Below are positions 1 to 4,488 of a stretch of DNA of 6,092 bases, one piece after another. The DNA comes from SIO4C1 sp039180385. Lineage in GTDB: Bacteria > Cyanobacteriota > Cyanobacteriia > Phormidesmidales > Phormidesmidaceae. The DNA lies in the NCBI GenBank assembly GCA_039180385.1, contig JBCDDJ010000416.1, positions 1-6,092 of the forward strand, written 5' to 3'. A model generated the notes under the pieces. It worked only from the letters and a program-made list of their open reading frames with translations. It did not search any database and was not told where the DNA came from. Each line of letters opens with the position of its first letter. Within the stretch, counting starts at the first letter, position 1. Position numbers and translations under genes: made by a program.

Positions 1-740
1 CGATTGGCTCATTTGCAGAAGACTACCTGGGTCACCAAGGGGCTAGCTCTGCATCCAACTATGAGGATTACTACTGCGTAGATGACCGGGGGCAACCGCT
101 AGCGATCGGCATTCTTCGGCATGAGCTAGATCAGCCAGCTGCTGAACCCTTGGCCGATAAACGCGCCACCGTCCATATCGATGGGCTGCTGAAAGAACGC
201 TTCGATGCCTTCGGCAGTGGCACCCACAAAGATAAGATTGCCCAGCTGCTCGATATGGCAGATCGTTATGAAGCACTAGAGCGCAGGCTCTACAACGCAG
301 AGCAACGCCTTGACCTGGCCCGCAAGCATATAGACCTATTGAAGGAGAAACAGGCTGAACAGGCCGCTGAAGCCGCGCCAAAGCCGAAGCGATCGCATAA
401 GCCGACCCCTGACGACTGGACACAGGCCAGCAATGCTGATTTAAACGGCGATCGCACCCCTGGCAGCGCTGACGAAAAAATCCGGCGTAGCATCGAAGCG
501 TTTCAGGAGCATAACGCCGGACTGCCCGAGGTGGAGCAGTGGGCTATCACCCCGACTGTGATTCAAAAACTCAGTGGGTCAAATAGCACGCGAGTTCAAG
601 ACTACCTTGCGCGTCATTCTGAAACGGTTGAAATGCTTGAGCAGTACAATGCCGGTTTTGGCTATCACCAGAATCGAGGCAAAGGTACCCCGCGCGACTC
701 GGTGAAATGGTCAGCGACTTATGGTGACTACGATTGGTAA
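1..740 (+). CDS. Tyrosine recombinase / protelomerase-like protein, C-terminal part (5' end outside window)
   Basis: The frame is open from base 3 to the TAA at 738-740 with no upstream stop, so the gene begins outside the window; the TTG at 150 is internal. Seen: visible residues 9-11 are Leu-Gly-His and Tyr is residue 20 (codon 60-62), the His-x8-Tyr spacing of box II and the nucleophile in tyrosine recombinases. After that come a segment shaped like a ribbon-helix-helix (about 55-90), a charged coiled coil (about 82-124), a Lys/Pro/Ala-rich linker, and a C-terminal unit (about 157-235) with a Trp-x-Ile-x3-Val-x3-Leu pattern suggesting a DNA-binding helical domain. Known: most phage integrases end soon after the Tyr, while protelomerases (ResT/TelK type) carry further C-terminal domains. 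Inferred role: site-specific DNA strand exchange, or hairpin telomere formation on a linear replicon. The upstream catalytic Arg and Lys cannot be checked. Tyrosine recombinase is fairly safe; protelomerase is only a possibility. Confidence 0.65.
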   Translation, partial: IGSFAEDYLGHQGASSASNYEDYYCVDDRGQPLAIGILRHELDQPAAEPLADKRATVHIDGLLKERFDAFGSGTHKDKIAQLLDMADRYEALERRLYNAEQRLDLARKHIDLLKEKQAEQAAEAAPKPKRSHKPTPDDWTQASNADLNGDRTPGSADEKIRRSIEAFQEHNAGLPEVEQWAITPTVIQKLSGSNSTRVQDYLARHSETVEMLEQYNAGFGYHQNRGKGTPRDSVKWSATYGDYDW

Positions 741-789
741 ACTACGCCTAACTCCCCTGCTCATTTTGAGATCTCCCCCCTGGCCCTCC

Positions 790-840
790 CGGTTAGACGC
801 GGTTGCCCCCGTGATTAACCGTGAACCGTTGTGAACTGAA
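790..840. promoter_or_regulatory. Nested CGGTT/AACCG inverted repeats with 10-bp GTGA phasing (putative operator)
   Basis: CGGTT occurs at 790-794 and 800-804, and AACCG at 817-821 and 824-828. CGGTTA (790-795) is exactly inverted at 816-821. Three consecutive 10-bp blocks starting at 811, 821 and 831 each begin GTGA. The cluster lies just upstream of the ATG of the small helix-turn-helix-like gene, so an autoregulatory operator is a reasonable inference. No good promoter hexamers were recognised beside it. Confidence 0.3.
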
Positions 841-862
841 GAAATGCTCCCCCAGAATCGTC

Positions 863-1126
863 ATGCCAAACATAGAAAGCAAATCAGCCCCCCTAGCCAG
901 CCGAGTCTCTCGCCTTCGAGATGCCCTGGAGACCCTCCAGATGGCTGATGAAGCTTCTGAAAAAGGCTACTTGCTGACCAGCTCCGAGCTTGCCGATTTG
1001 ATGGATGTCAATGCATCGGCAGTCACCAGCCGAGGTGACGTTTGGGAGTGGCGAAACTGGGTGGTTTCGAGGATTCGACGAGAAGGCAATCAGCTTTTGT
1101 GGCAGTTAGAATCACTAGACAGCTGA
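863..1126 (+). CDS. Small helix-turn-helix-like protein, 87 aa
   Basis: I chose the ATG at 863. The same frame is open back to GTG 821, which would add 14 residues with a basic, Cys-containing composition unlike a normal N-terminus, and 821 falls in an inverted-repeat cluster. Neither start has a clear Shine-Dalgarno. The protein has an N-terminal amphipathic helix (about 10-33), then a segment around residues 38-57 (Leu-Thr-Ser-Ser-Glu-Leu-Ala-Asp-Leu-Met) that fits a helix-turn-helix. A Trp-rich basic stretch follows (Trp61, Trp63, Trp66, then Arg-Ile-Arg-Arg-Glu-Gly). There is no signal peptide or membrane segment, so it is probably cytoplasmic and DNA-binding. It follows the recombinase gene by 122 bases on the same strand and converges on the next gene. 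I do not recognise a named family; a small accessory regulator or excisionase-like partner is a guess. Confidence 0.6.
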   Translation: MPNIESKSAPLASRVSRLRDALETLQMADEASEKGYLLTSSELADLMDVNASAVTSRGDVWEWRNWVVSRIRREGNQLLWQLESLDS

Positions 1127-1184
1127 CGCTTCCAATTTGCCTATTCTGGTGTGGAGTACGGGAAAAGCCTGGGCCAATTTGCGC

Positions 1185-1198
1185 CCGAATCAATTCGG
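1185..1198. repeat. 14-bp palindrome CCGAATCAATTCGG at the 3' end of the minus-strand gene
   Basis: Two 6-base arms (1185-1190 and 1193-1198) are perfectly complementary around a 2-base centre and overlap the TGA stop of the minus-strand gene. The plus-strand gene ends at 1126, so this is where the two genes converge. The centre is too tight for a strong hairpin and no T-tract follows on either strand, so a terminator role is not supported. Confidence 0.3.
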
Positions 1199-1657
1199 TA
1201 GCACCTCACCCAGCAGCCTGATGATTTCCCGGATCTCGCTATCGGTGCATTCACGAATCAGGGCTTTGGCAACCATCGTCGGTTTGCCGCTGGCATCAAG
1301 CACCGCTTTGAGCAGCCCTGCCTTAGATCCTGCGGGCTGATACACGCTTTCCCTCTGGATGAACTCGATCCGAATTTCAGAGCGGGGCCTGCCGGTTCTG
1401 GCAAAGGCATCCTGGATATCTGGCAACCTTTGAAGGAGCGACAGGTAGCGGCTGTCTCTGTCGTATTCGGAATGCCCCATGATGCCCAGGGTTGCCGTGC
1501 TCTGGTCGTAGGCGATGAGTCTCACAGAAGACCTGAGGGAGGTCTGGAGGCCTGGGGAAAGCACGCGATCGATCACCTCAGCCCAAATGACATTTAGCCG
1601 CGCCTCTGGGTCAGGCTCTGGGGCGGATGCGCCTATGGCGGTAGGTCGGTTGGGCAT
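1190..1657 (-). CDS. Stand-alone DnaA domain I / DNA polymerase III tau C-terminal-like protein, 155 aa
   Basis: The ATG is at 1657-1655 and the TGA at 1192-1190; no clear Shine-Dalgarno is seen. After a short Pro/Ala/Glu-rich tail, residues about 20-102 show the order helix (Leu-x2-Ile-Trp-x2-Val), Leu-rich helix, beta strand (Val-Arg-Leu-Ile-Ala-Tyr), beta strand (Ala-Thr-Leu-Gly-Ile), then a helix with Leu-Pro-Asp-Ile-x2-Ala-Phe and a final strand. That order resembles the small KH-like fold of DnaA domain I and of the C-terminal domain of cyanobacterial DnaX (tau). In those families the domain docks partner proteins in replication. No AAA+ motifs and no DNA-binding domain IV are present. 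The C-terminal third (about 112-155) is helical and unassigned. The gene is divergent from the orphan at 1900. Inferred role: a replication-associated adaptor of a mobile element or plasmid. Homology is judged by pattern only; a lineage-specific orphan remains possible. Confidence 0.65.
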   Translation of the reverse strand: MPNRPTAIGASAPEPDPEARLNVIWAEVIDRVLSPGLQTSLRSSVRLIAYDQSTATLGIMGHSEYDRDSRYLSLLQRLPDIQDAFARTGRPRSEIRIEFIQRESVYQPAGSKAGLLKAVLDASGKPTMVAKALIRECTDSEIREIIRLLGEVLPN

Positions 1658-1698
1658 GGTTCGTGTCTATCGGCTGAAGTCTTAATTTTGCGCAGGTA

Positions 1699-1731
1699 AG
1701 CTTTTACTCGTTATCGAGTGCCACCAAAGCT
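1699..1731. promoter_or_regulatory. Nested inverted repeat upstream of the minus-strand gene
   Basis: The inner arms ACTCG (1706-1710) and CGAGT (1715-1719) enclose TTAT. The outer arms AGCTTT (1699-1704) and AAAGCT (1726-1731) are also perfectly complementary, though offset by unequal spacers of 1 and 6 bases. It lies 42 bases upstream of the minus-strand ATG, in its leader or promoter. It could be an operator or an RNA hairpin of that gene. Confidence 0.35.
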
Positions 1732-1754
1732 GGACTGATAGGGACATGAGCGGA

Positions 1755-1782
1755 TTGAGTTTCAAATTAGTAAATATATACT
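1755..1782 (+). promoter_or_regulatory. Putative sigma70-type promoter for the 1900 gene
   Basis: TTGAGT (1755-1760) and TATACT (1777-1782) are separated by 16 bases, both one or two bases from the sigma70 consensus. They lie in the most AT-rich stretch of this intergenic region (about 1762-1790). A second -10-like TACAAT at 1782-1787 lacks a good partner. Transcription from here would give a leader of roughly 110 bases before the TTG at 1900. The AT-rich core may also serve the divergent minus-strand gene, but no convincing hexamer pair was found on that strand. Confidence 0.4.
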
Positions 1783-1806
1783 ACAATACCGAAACTGTTC
1801 GACCGC

Positions 1807-1824
1807 GCAGCTGCCGACAGCTGC
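1807..1824 (+). promoter_or_regulatory. Leader hairpin GCAGCTG-CCGA-CAGCTGC
   Basis: A perfect 7-bp stem closes a 4-base loop just downstream of the predicted transcription start. The same bases form a direct repeat of CAGCTGCC (1808-1815 and 1818-1825). The second CTGCC (1821-1825) can instead pair with GGCAG at 1838-1842, so two mutually exclusive structures are possible. It could act as a DNA operator or as an RNA element. Confidence 0.35.
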
Positions 1825-1854
1825 CACTGACAGTCTAGGCAGAGGGTGATGTTG

Positions 1855-1881
1855 ACCCCGGTCGCTCTATGCTGCCGGGGT
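1855..1881 (+). promoter_or_regulatory. Leader hairpin ACCCCGG / CCGGGGT just ahead of the ribosome-binding site
   Basis: A perfect GC-rich 7-bp stem (1855-1861 with 1875-1881) can be extended by wobble pairs at both ends. It ends 7 bases before the Shine-Dalgarno at 1889. No T-tract follows, so it is unlikely to be a simple terminator. A translation-modulating or RNA-stabilising role is inferred. Confidence 0.4.
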
Positions 1882-1888
1882 TCGTTAT

Positions 1889-1894
1889 GGGAGG
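1889..1894 (+). promoter_or_regulatory. Strong Shine-Dalgarno GGGAGG deciding the TTG start at 1900
   Basis: GGGAGG ends 5 bases before TTG 1900. The upstream in-frame starts (GTG 1846, ATG 1849, TTG 1852) have no comparable site, and translation from them would run through the GC-rich leader hairpin. Confidence 0.6.
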
Positions 1895-1899
1895 ATGCC

Positions 1900-2229
1900 T
1901 TGAAAATTGCCGAGATATCCCAGGCGATCAAGGAATGCGATCTCAAAATTCACGCGATCGTTGAAGGCTGTATCCCTGGCCGTAGGTGGTGGACAGAATG
2001 GACTGTTGATAATCAGGGTCTGGCCGTTGAGGCGTATGTGCCAGATGGCACTCAGGCCGAAGGCTACCAGTTCAGAGTGCAAAATGGCTTTGTCTGTTGG
2101 AATGAGTGGGAGTACGATCCAGTCGAGAAAATGTGGCAGAAAACAGCAGAGATCGATGATCCGGTGGAGCTGCCGCCTGGCATGTGGCCTGGTTTGATGC
2201 CTGTGATGTTGGAGATACTGAAATTATGA
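1900..2229 (+). CDS. Trp-rich acidic orphan protein, 109 aa
   Basis: I chose the TTG at 1900 because of its strong Shine-Dalgarno. Starting at 1846-1852 would add 16-18 residues, some of them encoded by the leader hairpin. The stop is TGA 2227-2229. The protein opens with an amphipathic helix (residues 1-22). It then has several predicted beta strands carrying seven Trp (30, 31, 34, 67, 70, 79, 96), the pattern Trp-x2-Glu-Trp twice (30-34 and 67-70 with one residue less), and a Pro-rich turn (92-97) before a Leu-rich end. There is no signal peptide, membrane segment or recognised catalytic motif, and two Cys (13, 24) plus Cys66 are unpaired by any motif. It is divergent from the DnaA/tau-like gene across 242 bases. 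I do not recognise the family; a compact cytoplasmic protein is all the sequence supports. Confidence 0.65.
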   Translation: MKIAEISQAIKECDLKIHAIVEGCIPGRRWWTEWTVDNQGLAVEAYVPDGTQAEGYQFRVQNGFVCWNEWEYDPVEKMWQKTAEIDDPVELPPGMWPGLMPVMLEILKL

Positions 2230-2253
2230 GACGCTTGGGTTAAACCAAAGTCA

Positions 2254-2273
2254 GTGGCAGCGCCGCCTGTCAC
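2254..2273 (+). terminator. Hairpin downstream of the Trp-rich gene (possible weak terminator)
   Basis: GTGGCAG (2254-2260) pairs with CTGTCAC (2267-2273) through seven base pairs, one a G-U wobble, around a CGCCGC loop, 25 bases after the stop codon. It lacks a following T-tract, so it may stabilise the 3' end rather than terminate. A near-palindrome TTGGGTTAAACCAA (2235-2248) precedes it. Confidence 0.25.
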
Positions 2274-2318
2274 GTGGCACTCGACACCTGGACACGCGAT
2301 CTCGACCTGAGATTTGAG

Positions 2319-2369
2319 GGAGTGTCATGAAACATGACGTGAATTTTTGAGATAAGGAGTGTCATGAAA
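2319..2369 (+). repeat. Duplicated start cassette GGAGTGTCATGAAA with two mini-ORFs
   Basis: The 14-base sequence GGAGTGTCATGAAA occurs at 2319-2332 and again at 2356-2369, 37 bases apart. Each copy is a Shine-Dalgarno (GGAG), a 4-base spacer and Met-Lys. The first begins a 7-codon ORF (MKHDVNF, 2327-2350, TGA) and the second a 5-codon ORF (MKLAT, 2364-2381, TAG). The first copy also sits in the palindrome GTCATGAAACATGAC (2324-2338), which the second does not keep. A run of six T follows at 2383-2388. It could be leader peptides, a decayed duplicated gene start, or a repeated operator half-site. Confidence 0.5.
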
Positions 2370-2452
2370 TTAGCGACCTAGCTTTTTTCTGCTCAGAGAT
2401 GTGCCTGCTCAGGACGGCTGACAGTTGACTTTTCAGGTGTTAGAAGAAAACA

Positions 2453-2791
2453 TCACCGCTGTTCTTCTAGCTCATCAATGAGATCTAGAAGTCTAACGAA
2501 TCGGGAACCGAAGGCCGTCAGCTTATACTCTACGCGCGGCGGTATCTCGGGATAAGCGATCTTCTCGACAATGCCGAACTCGACTAGAGCCGATAGCCGT
2601 TCGTTTAGTACTTTGGTTGTCAGTCCCTCGGTTGCACGAGTCATTGCGCCTGGACGATTAACATCTGTACGAATGAGCTGTAAGACCCTCAACATCCATT
2701 TGCAGCCTAAGGTGTTCTCCACAATAGAAGTCACACTTGGTTGCTCAGAGACGAAATTCTTTGTTGAATCAGAAGCCTGTGATCTCTGCAT
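2453..2791 (-). CDS. HxlR-family winged helix-turn-helix transcriptional regulator, 112 aa
   Basis: The ATG is at 2791-2789, with an in-frame TAG two codons upstream, so this is the longest possible start. The length is normal for the family. Family signatures: Lys31-Trp32 followed by a Leu-rich helix, Arg-Pro-Gly-Ala-Met (46-50), a recognition helix in Gly-Leu-Thr-Thr-Lys-Val-Leu-Asn-Glu-Arg-Leu (56-66), the wing Tyr-Pro-Glu-Ile-Pro-Pro-Arg-Val-Glu-Tyr (80-89) and Leu-Thr-x2-Gly (91-95). HxlR proteins bind DNA as dimers, and several (YodB, HypR, QorR) sense quinones or oxidants through a Cys. The only Cys here is residue 30, directly before Lys-Trp where many members have Gly, so it is the candidate sensor. 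The gene is divergent from a quinone oxidoreductase with 124 bases between the starts, so it probably represses that gene and itself. The family call is very secure; ligand and target are inferred. Confidence 0.93.
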   Translation of the reverse strand: MQRSQASDSTKNFVSEQPSVTSIVENTLGCKWMLRVLQLIRTDVNRPGAMTRATEGLTTKVLNERLSALVEFGIVEKIAYPEIPPRVEYKLTAFGSRFVRLLDLIDELEEQR

Positions 2792-2795
2792 TTTC

Positions 2796-2811
2796 TACTA
2801 AACGGTAACTA
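2796..2811. promoter_or_regulatory. Putative HxlR-type operator in the divergent intergenic region
   Basis: Two ACTA elements lie eleven bases apart (2797-2800 and 2808-2811 within TACTAAACGGTAACTA), immediately upstream of the regulator's start. On the regulator's strand they read TAGT. HxlR-family sites often contain TACT/AGTA half-sites near the regulated start. Here the halves are direct rather than inverted, so the call is tentative. Confidence 0.25.
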
Positions 2812-2831
2812 CACCACCAAACAGTGCCTGC

Positions 2832-2861
2832 TTGTGAGTGGACAAGGAAGCTACCTATGCT
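2832..2861 (+). promoter_or_regulatory. Putative promoter of the quinone oxidoreductase gene
   Basis: TTGTGA (2832-2837) and TATGCT (2856-2861) are spaced by 18 bases and would give a leader of about 45-50 bases ahead of the ATG at 2916. A second pair, TTGGAA (2870-2875) and TCTATA (2893-2898) with 17-base spacing, would start transcription on the Shine-Dalgarno and is less likely. Confidence 0.35.
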
Positions 2862-2900
2862 GAGCTGCATTGGAAGCCTCTTCACTGTCGATTCTATAGC

Positions 2901-2906
2901 AAGGAG
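2901..2906 (+). promoter_or_regulatory. Shine-Dalgarno AAGGAG deciding the start at 2916
   Basis: AAGGAG ends 9 bases before ATG 2916. The open frame reaches back to GTG 2838, but those 26 extra codons have no ribosome-binding site and encode a stretch not seen at the N-terminus of this enzyme family. Confidence 0.65.
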
Positions 2907-2915
2907 ATACTAAAG

Positions 2916-3884
2916 ATGGAATATATGAAAGCAGCCGTGTTGACAGCTTTTGGCGATACCGATAGCTTTGAAGTCCAGACTGTTCTTAAGCCGAAACCAA
3001 ACTCTAGACAGGTTCTAGTTCGTGTCTGCGCAACCTCAGTTAACCCGGTGGACTATCAAACTCGTCGCGGTGACTACAAGGACTTAGTGTCGCTGCCAGC
3101 TATCATCGGCGTGGACATATCTGGCATCGTCGAAGCAGTAGGTGAAGCGGTCACTGAGTTCACAGTAGGCGATGAGGTCTACTACTCCCCGCGTCTGTTT
3201 GGAGAGTCTGGTAGCTACGCTCAATATCATGTGGCTGATGCTGATATCGTTGCCAAGAAGCCTATCAATCTATCCCATGTAGAAGCTGCCTGTCTTCCGC
3301 TAGCAGGTGGCACCGCATGGGATTGTCTTGTAGCAAGAGGTAAGCTGAAAGTAGGGGAAACAGTCCTTATCCATGCGGGCGCGGGCGGTGTCGGCTCGAT
3401 GGCGATTCAGCTTGCGAAAACAATAGGCGCATACGTCTTTGCCACATGTAGCGAGAAGAATCACGATTTCGTCAGGGACTTAGGTGCGGATCGCATCATC
3501 GACTATAAGCGTGAGAACTATGAAGAAGTGATTCGCAGCGAAACAAATGGAGCAGGCATTGACTTAGTGCTGGATACGATTGGAGGAGAGACGATTCAGC
3601 GTAGTCCGAGCGTTCTTAGTCCATTTGGTCGATTAGTCAGTATTGTAGATGTTGCTCAACCGCTCTCTCTACTTGAGGCATGGGGCAAAAATCTGACGAT
3701 GCACTTTGTCTTTACACCGCAGTATCGAGAGAAGCTAGACGACTTAGCGCGGCTAGTTGAGCGAGATAAGCTTCGACCTCTTGTTGATTCCACCCTGTCG
3801 TGGGATGAAGTTAGTAAAGCACATCAGCAACTAGAACAAGGCGGAACTAGAGGAAAGATCGTACTCACCTTTGACAAGAGTTGA
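2916..3884 (+). CDS. NADPH:quinone oxidoreductase, zinc-free medium-chain dehydrogenase/reductase, 322 aa
   Basis: The start at ATG 2916 is set by AAGGAG; a second ATG at 2925 is in the same frame. The N-terminal GroES-like domain runs from Met-Lys-Ala-Ala-Val through Ser-Val-Asn-Pro-Val-Asp (41-46), Gly-Val-Asp-x-Ser-Gly (65-70) and Val-Gly-Asp-Glu-Val (84-88). The Rossmann domain carries Ala-Gly-Ala-Gly-Gly-Val-Gly (154-160), the NADPH-binding loop, followed by Leu-Gly-Ala-Asp-x-Ile-Ile-Asp-Tyr (189-197). The end Gly-Lys-Ile-Val-Leu (313-317) is typical. The catalytic and structural zinc ligands of alcohol dehydrogenases are absent, which fits the quinone reductase/zeta-crystallin branch. 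It reduces quinones or activated alkenes with NADPH in the cytoplasm. Its divergent HxlR regulator suggests induction by electrophiles or quinones. The family is secure; the physiological substrate is not. Confidence 0.93.
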   Translation: MEYMKAAVLTAFGDTDSFEVQTVLKPKPNSRQVLVRVCATSVNPVDYQTRRGDYKDLVSLPAIIGVDISGIVEAVGEAVTEFTVGDEVYYSPRLFGESGSYAQYHVADADIVAKKPINLSHVEAACLPLAGGTAWDCLVARGKLKVGETVLIHAGAGGVGSMAIQLAKTIGAYVFATCSEKNHDFVRDLGADRIIDYKRENYEEVIRSETNGAGIDLVLDTIGGETIQRSPSVLSPFGRLVSIVDVAQPLSLLEAWGKNLTMHFVFTPQYREKLDDLARLVERDKLRPLVDSTLSWDEVSKAHQQLEQGGTRGKIVLTFDKS

Positions 3885-4126
3885 CTACCCAGTCACACTT
3901 ATATTCACTGTCCCACAGAAACTATCTACACTTACCAGAATCGGAGCGAGGGCAACCTTCGCTGTATGGTCAAATAGCCTGCTGCTTAGGCGACCATCCC
4001 CTACACAGCCTGTGCCGTCTTCAGTGCCAGTATCGACAGCAGGGCATAGAGGGGCTGAAGCGTCAGTCAGTGAGTGTCGGTAGCCCGGTTGCTGGTGACT
4101 GTGGCGATATGCGATCTCAACTGTGA
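3885..4126 (+). pseudogene. Probable remnant of an IS transposase N-terminal helix-turn-helix region
   Basis: One frame running from the end of the oxidoreductase gene to TGA 4124-4126 has no good start or ribosome-binding site. It contains a pattern typical of the N-terminus of IS630-like and related transposases: Gln-Ile-Ala-x2-Leu-Gly (3971-3991), a Leu-Cys-Arg-Leu stretch in place of the recognition helix, then Tyr-Arg-Gln-Gln-Gly-Ile-Glu-Gly-Leu-Lys-Arg (4031-4063) and a Ser/Gly/Pro end. The DDE catalytic domain that should follow is missing. The recognition helix holds Cys and Pro residues that would spoil it, so I read this as decayed. The same frame reopens after the single TGA and runs to 4423. 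A small intact HTH gene is unlikely. Confidence is limited because the match is by pattern only. Confidence 0.4.
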
Positions 4127-4186
4127 ATTTCGGAAATTATGGGCCGAAGTAATGCTGGGAATCATAGCTGCGGCGAAAAATGCGAT
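4121..4186 (+). repeat. Dispersed direct repeat, copy 1
   Basis: This 66-base block aligns with 5656-5720 in the same orientation: about 52 of 65 aligned bases match and one extra base lies here. It begins with CTGTGAATTTCGGAAATT, which holds the perfect inverted repeat AATTTC-G-GAAATT (4126-4138), and ends in GAAAAATGCGAT. Eleven of the thirteen mismatches between copies are transitions. Similarity fades after the GCGAT at the end. Confidence 0.75.
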
Positions 4187-4423
4187 TCTCCGATGGAGAG
4201 GCTGCCGCCAACGCAACTGACACATTACTTGCCAGAAGCGACTGATTCGTATATTCGCCTGGGAATGGTGGCAAAGGCCCAGCGCCAGGGACTCGACCTA
4301 ACTAAAAGCCGACTGCTGAGCTACAGCCCCTGGCCGGTCGTAACCCGGTACAGGACCGCCAGTGTGGCTGTATGGCAGCTTATTGATCAGGGCACGATTA
4401 GCCTTCTGCTGAGAGACTCTTAA
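4139..4423 (+). CDS. Doubtful 94-aa ORF starting inside repeat copy 1
   Basis: ATG 4139 lies in the direct repeat, and the first 16 codons are repeat sequence read in a frame that copy 2 does not keep, because of a one-base difference. There is no Shine-Dalgarno. The rest (residues 20-94) has a plausible helical composition, with Pro-Trp-Pro (64-66) and a hydrophobic C-terminus (Trp79, Ile82, Leu89-Leu91). I recognise no family. It continues the reading frame of the upstream transposase-like remnant after one TGA, so it may be part of the same broken gene, or a fragment of another one joined by insertion of the repeat. It ends 65 bases before the acetyltransferase start. A real gene is possible but not favoured. 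Confidence 0.22.
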   Translation: MGRSNAGNHSCGEKCDSPMERLPPTQLTHYLPEATDSYIRLGMVAKAQRQGLDLTKSRLLSYSPWPVVTRYRTASVAVWQLIDQGTISLLLRDS

Positions 4424-4488
4424 GTAAGAGTAATGCCCTATGATGACTGAGTAGATTTTGTTTGGGTATTGCTCTTCGCCCTGTTGTA

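Larger units (their letters stand above)
2230..2452. other. Gene-free stretch with hairpins and short repeats
   Basis: No CDS of normal size is supported here. Besides the hairpin at 2254-2273 and the duplicated start cassette, it holds a short hairpin ATCTC/GAGAT (2299-2303 with 2309-2313) and a direct repeat CTGCTCAG at 2389-2396 and 2405-2412, the latter downstream of the HxlR-type gene in its reading direction. No convincing terminator for that gene is seen. Confidence 0.5.

Noticed and set aside
43..423. Minus-strand 126-aa open frame
   Set aside because: It lies opposite the recombinase-type gene, whose frame is open from the window edge with clear motifs. The antisense product is rich in Cys/Arg/Ser with no recognisable domain.
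1907..2197. Plus-strand 96-aa open frame overlapping the Trp-rich gene
   Set aside because: It is in another frame of a gene with a strong ribosome-binding site, and has basic low-complexity composition and no start signal.
2425..2430. TTGACT as a plus-strand -35 box
   Set aside because: No acceptable -10 follows at 16-18 bases and transcription would run antisense into the HxlR-type gene.
2838..2915. GTG 2838 as start of the oxidoreductase
   Set aside because: The 26 added residues are not typical of the family, overlap the predicted promoter, and lack a Shine-Dalgarno, whereas ATG 2916 has AAGGAG at good spacing.
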